Shown here in pieces: positions 60,575 to 64,000 of a DNA stretch of 64,000 nucleotides. The DNA is from Anaerovorax odorimutans DSM 5092 (lineage in GTDB: Bacteria; Bacillota; Clostridia; Peptostreptococcales; Anaerovoracaceae). Below the pieces are notes generated by a model. That model had not been told where the DNA came from. It ran no database searches and saw only the letters and a program-made list of their open reading frames with translations. Where the stretch lies: assembly GCF_000426305.1 (NCBI RefSeq), contig NZ_AUFC01000012.1:1-64000 (forward strand), given 5' to 3'. The stretch's first letter is position 1; each line of letters opens with the position of its first letter. The position numbers and the translations under genes were made by a program.

Positions 60575-63500
60575 CTATTGTGATTTTCTTACGCCATTTC
60601 CATCTATCTTGTAACCGTCAATCTTGGCGTTTACGGCAAGAGAGCCGTCGTGGTAGAAGTAATACCACTTGCTGTCAATCTGAATCCATTTTTCGGATAC
60701 CATGATGCCATCCTTGGTAAAGTAGTAGGTCTTCTTGTTGTCATTGGATTCAAAATCTTTCCATCCGATGAGCATTTTGTTGCCAGAGTAGTAACGCCAA
60801 TTGTCACCGTCCTTTACCCAGCATGTTTTTAAAATACCTGTGGTTTCAAAGAAATACTTTACACTGTCAATGGTCTGTGTACCGGTTAAGATATGGCCAT
60901 CCTTGTAGTAGAGATATTGCCCGGCATCGTTTAACGTCCAACCCTGTGCGGTATGCGGGTCAATTGTCAAATTAATGTAGCGATGTAGCATGGAAGAAAC
61001 CTCTGTACGGGTGGCGCTAGACTTGGGATTGAACCTGTTTTCTGTGTTGCCCATCATAATGCCCGCCTGTTGCATGATTTTCACTGAATTTATATAGAGG
61101 TCACTTATGTCGCAAACATCTGCGTAGGTTTTTTCCTCACGGGCGATAGGCAGTGAATAGCCAGTGGCTTTAGCATAGTTTGCAAAGATCATGGCAATTT
61201 CTTCGCGAGTGACAGTGCGGTTAGGCTCAAATTTACCATTGCCTATACCCTGTATGATGTTTTCCTGATATGCCCATTCAATATATGGACGGTATGTGTT
61301 ATCTGCTTTTACATCAATGAAGCTGTTTGAAGTGTGAAGTTTTGTATCCACATTCGACAGTCTGCCAAGCACAGTTAACAGCATTCCACGTGTCATAGTG
61401 TTGTTGGGTGCAAAAGTATTATCTGAGACGCCGGAGAAAAGTCCGCGACCGACCACATAGTCAATGTCATCCTTGCCCCAATGGGAACTGATGTCGGTAA
61501 ACTTTGCTGCTGGATTTGTATAACCTACGCCGTACACTGACAGATGTCCAGTAGGTATGATAATTGTTCCTGTGTCGGCATCGTAAGCAGAACCAGCTAC
61601 GAGGGAAGGGTTGCCTTTCGTATCAACGTACACGCCATAGAGATATGTCCCGGATTCGTATTTTCCTGGAGTGTAAGGAATGGAGATTATTGCACCACCA
61701 TCGTTAAAACTTGATATTGTAACTGTTTTGCCATCTTTTATGGAGCGGACCGTGATATCATACACCGGTCTTGTGCCAATCATGGTTGCTGCACCGGAGG
61801 AAAGGGATTTTACAGGATTAATTGTGATGGTCATGTTGCCGTTACTTTGTTTTTGAATTTCCTGTAATGCTTTCAGATCAAAGCTCACATTTATTGAAGA
61901 ACTGTTGATTTCAAGGGTGGACACACCAGCTTTCACAAGGTCGTTCAGGGAATTGCGAAATAGGGTTGCTGTCAGTGAGGCTGAATCTTTTGGCATTATG
62001 AAGTTGAGATTCACGGAAACTCCGTTTGAGGTTCCTTCCTGTATCTTTGCATCGACCTGTGCCTTGGCAATGGCATCGGTTACTGTTTTTTCCGGGACGG
62101 ATACACTGGCTATACCGTTTACCCCGGCGGTTGCGGTAACATAAGCAGTTGCTGTTATAGGTTGGTCAGGATGCGTTTGCAGTGTTGATACAACAGATTC
62201 AGTTTTAATATCTACAGATGAACTGCTGCCATTAGAGTTGCTGCTTGATTCACTATTATGATGGTATGAGCCAGGCAAACTGTTGTTTGTGTTAATCGTT
62301 ACATTGACAATATTGATTCTACCATGTATTTGATTATAGCCGTTACCAATAGCTGCAATTGAAGTATCACTACTATAAGCATTGAGGATGGAATTTGTAT
62401 TGTCGGAGTCAGCCGTTATCATAAGCGATGCATAAAAAGGAACACCAATGGCTGAGCCATATTGGCTGGTAATGGTATTGGTTCCCTTAATTATCAGAGT
62501 GTTATTCTTTCCGGTAAAATAAAGCGGCGTATAGCATTTTTTACTACTATTGCTGCCGGTATTCAAATCAGCTGACATAATATTTATATTTTCAATTGTA
62601 ATATTATTGGATTCGTTAAATATAAAGGCAATATTTTTAATTTGTGTTCCATTGCCTTTAAGTGTCACAGTTTTGTTTGAACCTACATCAAAGGTATATA
62701 ACATGCCATTTTCTGGTGTTGTAAAATTGGAAAAATCTAGTGTTACTTCATCCATGTAGTCAAGGAAAGTTTGAACATCATCCCAGGTATGCGGTGAAGT
62801 GTATAGAGTTTCATTAACCGTGGTGGTACCGCGTGAATATATGGCATGGTGGGTGTTGTTGTCAGCGGTCAGGCTGACAAGCTCTTTGTCATCAGATGCC
62901 AGCAAGTAAAAATATAATTTGCTGTTTGAATTGGTTTTTACATCTTTGATACCATAGGCTTTATTATTATAATTGTGAAAGGGATCAAGGCTGTTGAAAC
63001 TCTTTACGCAGGTAACATTGTTGATGCTGCCATCTGTAATAGGGGTGTTTGCTTTGTCCGGCAGAGTAAGAACATTCAGATACACATTTTCACAATGACT
63101 GTTTTTTATTGATCCGTCTAGGGTAGGGGAGAGCCCCCAACCGCCTCCAATGTCTTTGCCTCCATATGAACCACCAACGGCCCTTACTGTACCGCCGTCA
63201 ATAATGACGTTACCGCCGTTGCCTCCATAGCCGCCACCAATGCCTGCGCCGTAAGTACCTCCGGCTGCATTGACTGTACCGCCATAAATATAGACATCGC
63301 CACCGTTATAGAAATCCCCGCCACCAATCCCTGCGCCGTTATTTCCACCAGTTGCATTTATTGTACCACCGTGAATATATACTTTATTGCCTGAGCCACG
63401 TGTACCGCCTCCTATGCCTGCAGCAGTCTGTTTGCCACCTACTGCGTTTATCGTTCCGCCGTAAATGGTAACTGTAGCACCTGTACCGAACTGCCCGCCG

Positions 63501-64000
63501 CCGATACCGGCACCCTCATCCTTACCGTATGCATTGACTGTTCCGCCAACAATGGTGATGTTGCCAGCACTTTGACATGTACCGCCTCCGATGCCCGCCC
63601 CATTAACATCTCCATAGGCATTTAATGTACCAGTACCTTCAGATTGTGCGTAAATGGTAAGGCTTCGCTTTGGCGTAAAGTAATCACCTGCCCATACATT
63701 GATGCCGGCTCCATTATGTGAGGGAGTATGACTTGAGGTCACAGTTAAATTGCAGCCGTCGGTAAGAATAATTTGTGCATTGCCGGTAACGGTGAGAGTA
63801 CTGTTAATACACAGATTACCTGTGGCATAGTACCATCCATCTGGCAGCTCGGTGGTACTATTCGTAAGCTTTGTTGCTGTTACAGTTTCCTCTTTATCAA
63901 ATCTATCCATAAAAGTAATTTGTGAAGTTGGTCCTGTTTCCGTAGGCATTACCGACTGTACTCCAACAGTGACAGTGATTATTGGTAAGCTCAGATCTTC
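60575..64000 (-). CDS. SLH surface protein with Gly-rich beta-helix repeats, 5' end outside window
   Basis: At least 1141 residues. The frame stays open through base 64000, so the ATG at 63949-63947 is not proven to be the start and the signal peptide is outside. In order: an adhesin-like region, Gly-rich ~28-residue repeats (GGTVNA-GAGIGGG pattern, DNA 63140-63610), more beta-rich modules, three SLH repeats (about 61512 down to 60975; KFTDISSHWGKDDIDYV, SFIDVKADNTYRPY, YADVCDISDLYINSV), and at the very C-terminus cell-wall-binding (choline-binding-like) repeats rich in aromatic residues (GWTLNDAGQYLYYKDG, WYYFYHDGSL). SLH plus choline-binding-type repeats in one protein gives two anchoring modes. 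Ligand unknown. Confidence 0.9.
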   Translation of the reverse strand, partial: EDLSLPIITVTVGVQSVMPTETGPTSQITFMDRFDKEETVTATKLTNSTTELPDGWYYATGNLCINSTLTVTGNAQIILTDGCNLTVTSSHTPSHNGAGINVWAGDYFTPKRSLTIYAQSEGTGTLNAYGDVNGAGIGGGTCQSAGNITIVGGTVNAYGKDEGAGIGGGQFGTGATVTIYGGTINAVGGKQTAAGIGGGTRGSGNKVYIHGGTINATGGNNGAGIGGGDFYNGGDVYIYGGTVNAAGGTYGAGIGGGYGGNGGNVIIDGGTVRAVGGSYGGKDIGGGWGLSPTLDGSIKNSHCENVYLNVLTLPDKANTPITDGSINNVTCVKSFNSLDPFHNYNNKAYGIKDVKTNSNSKLYFYLLASDDKELVSLTADNNTHHAIYSRGTTTVNETLYTSPHTWDDVQTFLDYMDEVTLDFSNFTTPENGMLYTFDVGSNKTVTLKGNGTQIKNIAFIFNESNNITIENINIMSADLNTGSNSSKKCYTPLYFTGKNNTLIIKGTNTITSQYGSAIGVPFYASLMITADSDNTNSILNAYSSDTSIAAIGNGYNQIHGRINIVNVTINTNNSLPGSYHHNSESSSNSNGSSSSVDIKTESVVSTLQTHPDQPITATAYVTATAGVNGIASVSVPEKTVTDAIAKAQVDAKIQEGTSNGVSVNLNFIMPKDSASLTATLFRNSLNDLVKAGVSTLEINSSSINVSFDLKALQEIQKQSNGNMTITINPVKSLSSGAATMIGTRPVYDITVRSIKDGKTVTISSFNDGGAIISIPYTPGKYESGTYLYGVYVDTKGNPSLVAGSAYDADTGTIIIPTGHLSVYGVGYTNPAAKFTDISSHWGKDDIDYVVGRGLFSGVSDNTFAPNNTMTRGMLLTVLGRLSNVDTKLHTSNSFIDVKADNTYRPYIEWAYQENIIQGIGNGKFEPNRTVTREEIAMIFANYAKATGYSLPIAREEKTYADVCDISDLYINSVKIMQQAGIMMGNTENRFNPKSSATRTEVSSMLHRYINLTIDPHTAQGWTLNDAGQYLYYKDGHILTGTQTIDSVKYFFETTGILKTCWVKDGDNWRYYSGNKMLIGWKDFESNDNKKTYYFTKDGIMVSEKWIQIDSKWYYFYHDGSLAVNAKIDGYKIDGNGVRKSQ
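63140..63610 (-). repeat. coding repeats, five to six Gly-rich units
   Basis: In the SLH gene at 60575 a unit of about 84 bases (28 codons) recurs five to six times, encoding a short strand, then GGTxNA, then GAGIGGG. DNA copies are diverged except for the Gly-rich block. The pattern is that of a parallel beta helix. Confidence 0.75.

Overview
The window comes from a low-GC, AT-rich anaerobic member of the Bacillota, most likely a clostridium. The evidence is consistent: three surface proteins with S-layer homology (SLH) domains, a SecA2-like translocase, a rubredoxin, Feo iron uptake, a GlnK/GlnL-type two-component pair, a Spo0A_C-like small protein and a ZTP riboswitch in front of a single-domain PurH. 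No rRNA, tRNA, CRISPR array or intact transposase was found. I cannot name the genus.

Layout. (1) 1-9.5 kb: the 3' end of an SLH adhesin, a ZTP riboswitch with a formyltransferase-only purH, an HXXEE membrane protein, a divergent secA2-like gene, a DMT transporter with a 23-histidine tail behind a C/G-tract palindrome, and an XRE regulator with three matching operators shared with a divergent small gene. (2) 9.5-23 kb: a glycerate-dehydrogenase-like enzyme, then a complete RiPP locus. The locus has a NarL-type two-component pair, a radical SAM/SPASM maturase, a Nif11-like precursor with a nine-residue core, a second radical SAM enzyme resembling the peptide epimerase YydG, a LivK-like lipoprotein, and the three-gene NHLM export machine (HlyD adaptor, C39-peptidase ABC, second ABC). 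(3) 23.5-31.2 kb: a large MalT-like LuxR regulator, a DUF2442 protein and a 1569-residue SLH protein with a 396-codon internal duplication. (4) 31.2-44 kb: an accessory region rich in remnants. It has solo mobile-element-like ends, a yibE/yibF-type pair, glycosyltransferase and carbamate kinase pseudogenes, a tandem 79-bp palindromic repeat, an FtsZ C-terminal-domain-only protein, a UDG-like protein, small regulators, a rubredoxin, a GlnK/GlnL-like pair split by more repeat copies, an NrdD-tail-like protein, a DUF1874 protein with ring-nuclease residues, and an MscS channel. (5) 44-57.4 kb: type 4 uracil-DNA glycosylase, acrylyl-CoA reductase-like oxidoreductase, a self-regulated TetR, feoA-feoB-feoC plus a methyltransferase, a DtxR-family regulator, a heterodimeric ABC pair of the siderophore-transporter type, and a frameshifted MFS-CBS protein. 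(6) 57.6-64 kb: a TetM-like GTPase fused to a YacP/Rae1-like NYN nuclease, and a third SLH protein that runs off the right edge.

How the genes fit together. The RiPP locus reads as sensing (HK/RR), precursor, two radical SAM modifications, then leader cleavage and export. The iron block appears to share a GTTAGM-N4-KCTAAC operator in front of feoA and of the ABC pair, and the DtxR-family repressor lies between them. The most unusual signals are the two-radical-SAM Nif11 locus, the hairpin repeat family with compensatory base changes (seven copies), the GTPase-nuclease fusion, the stand-alone FtsZ C-terminal domain and the chromosomal DUF1874 protein without a visible type III CRISPR system.
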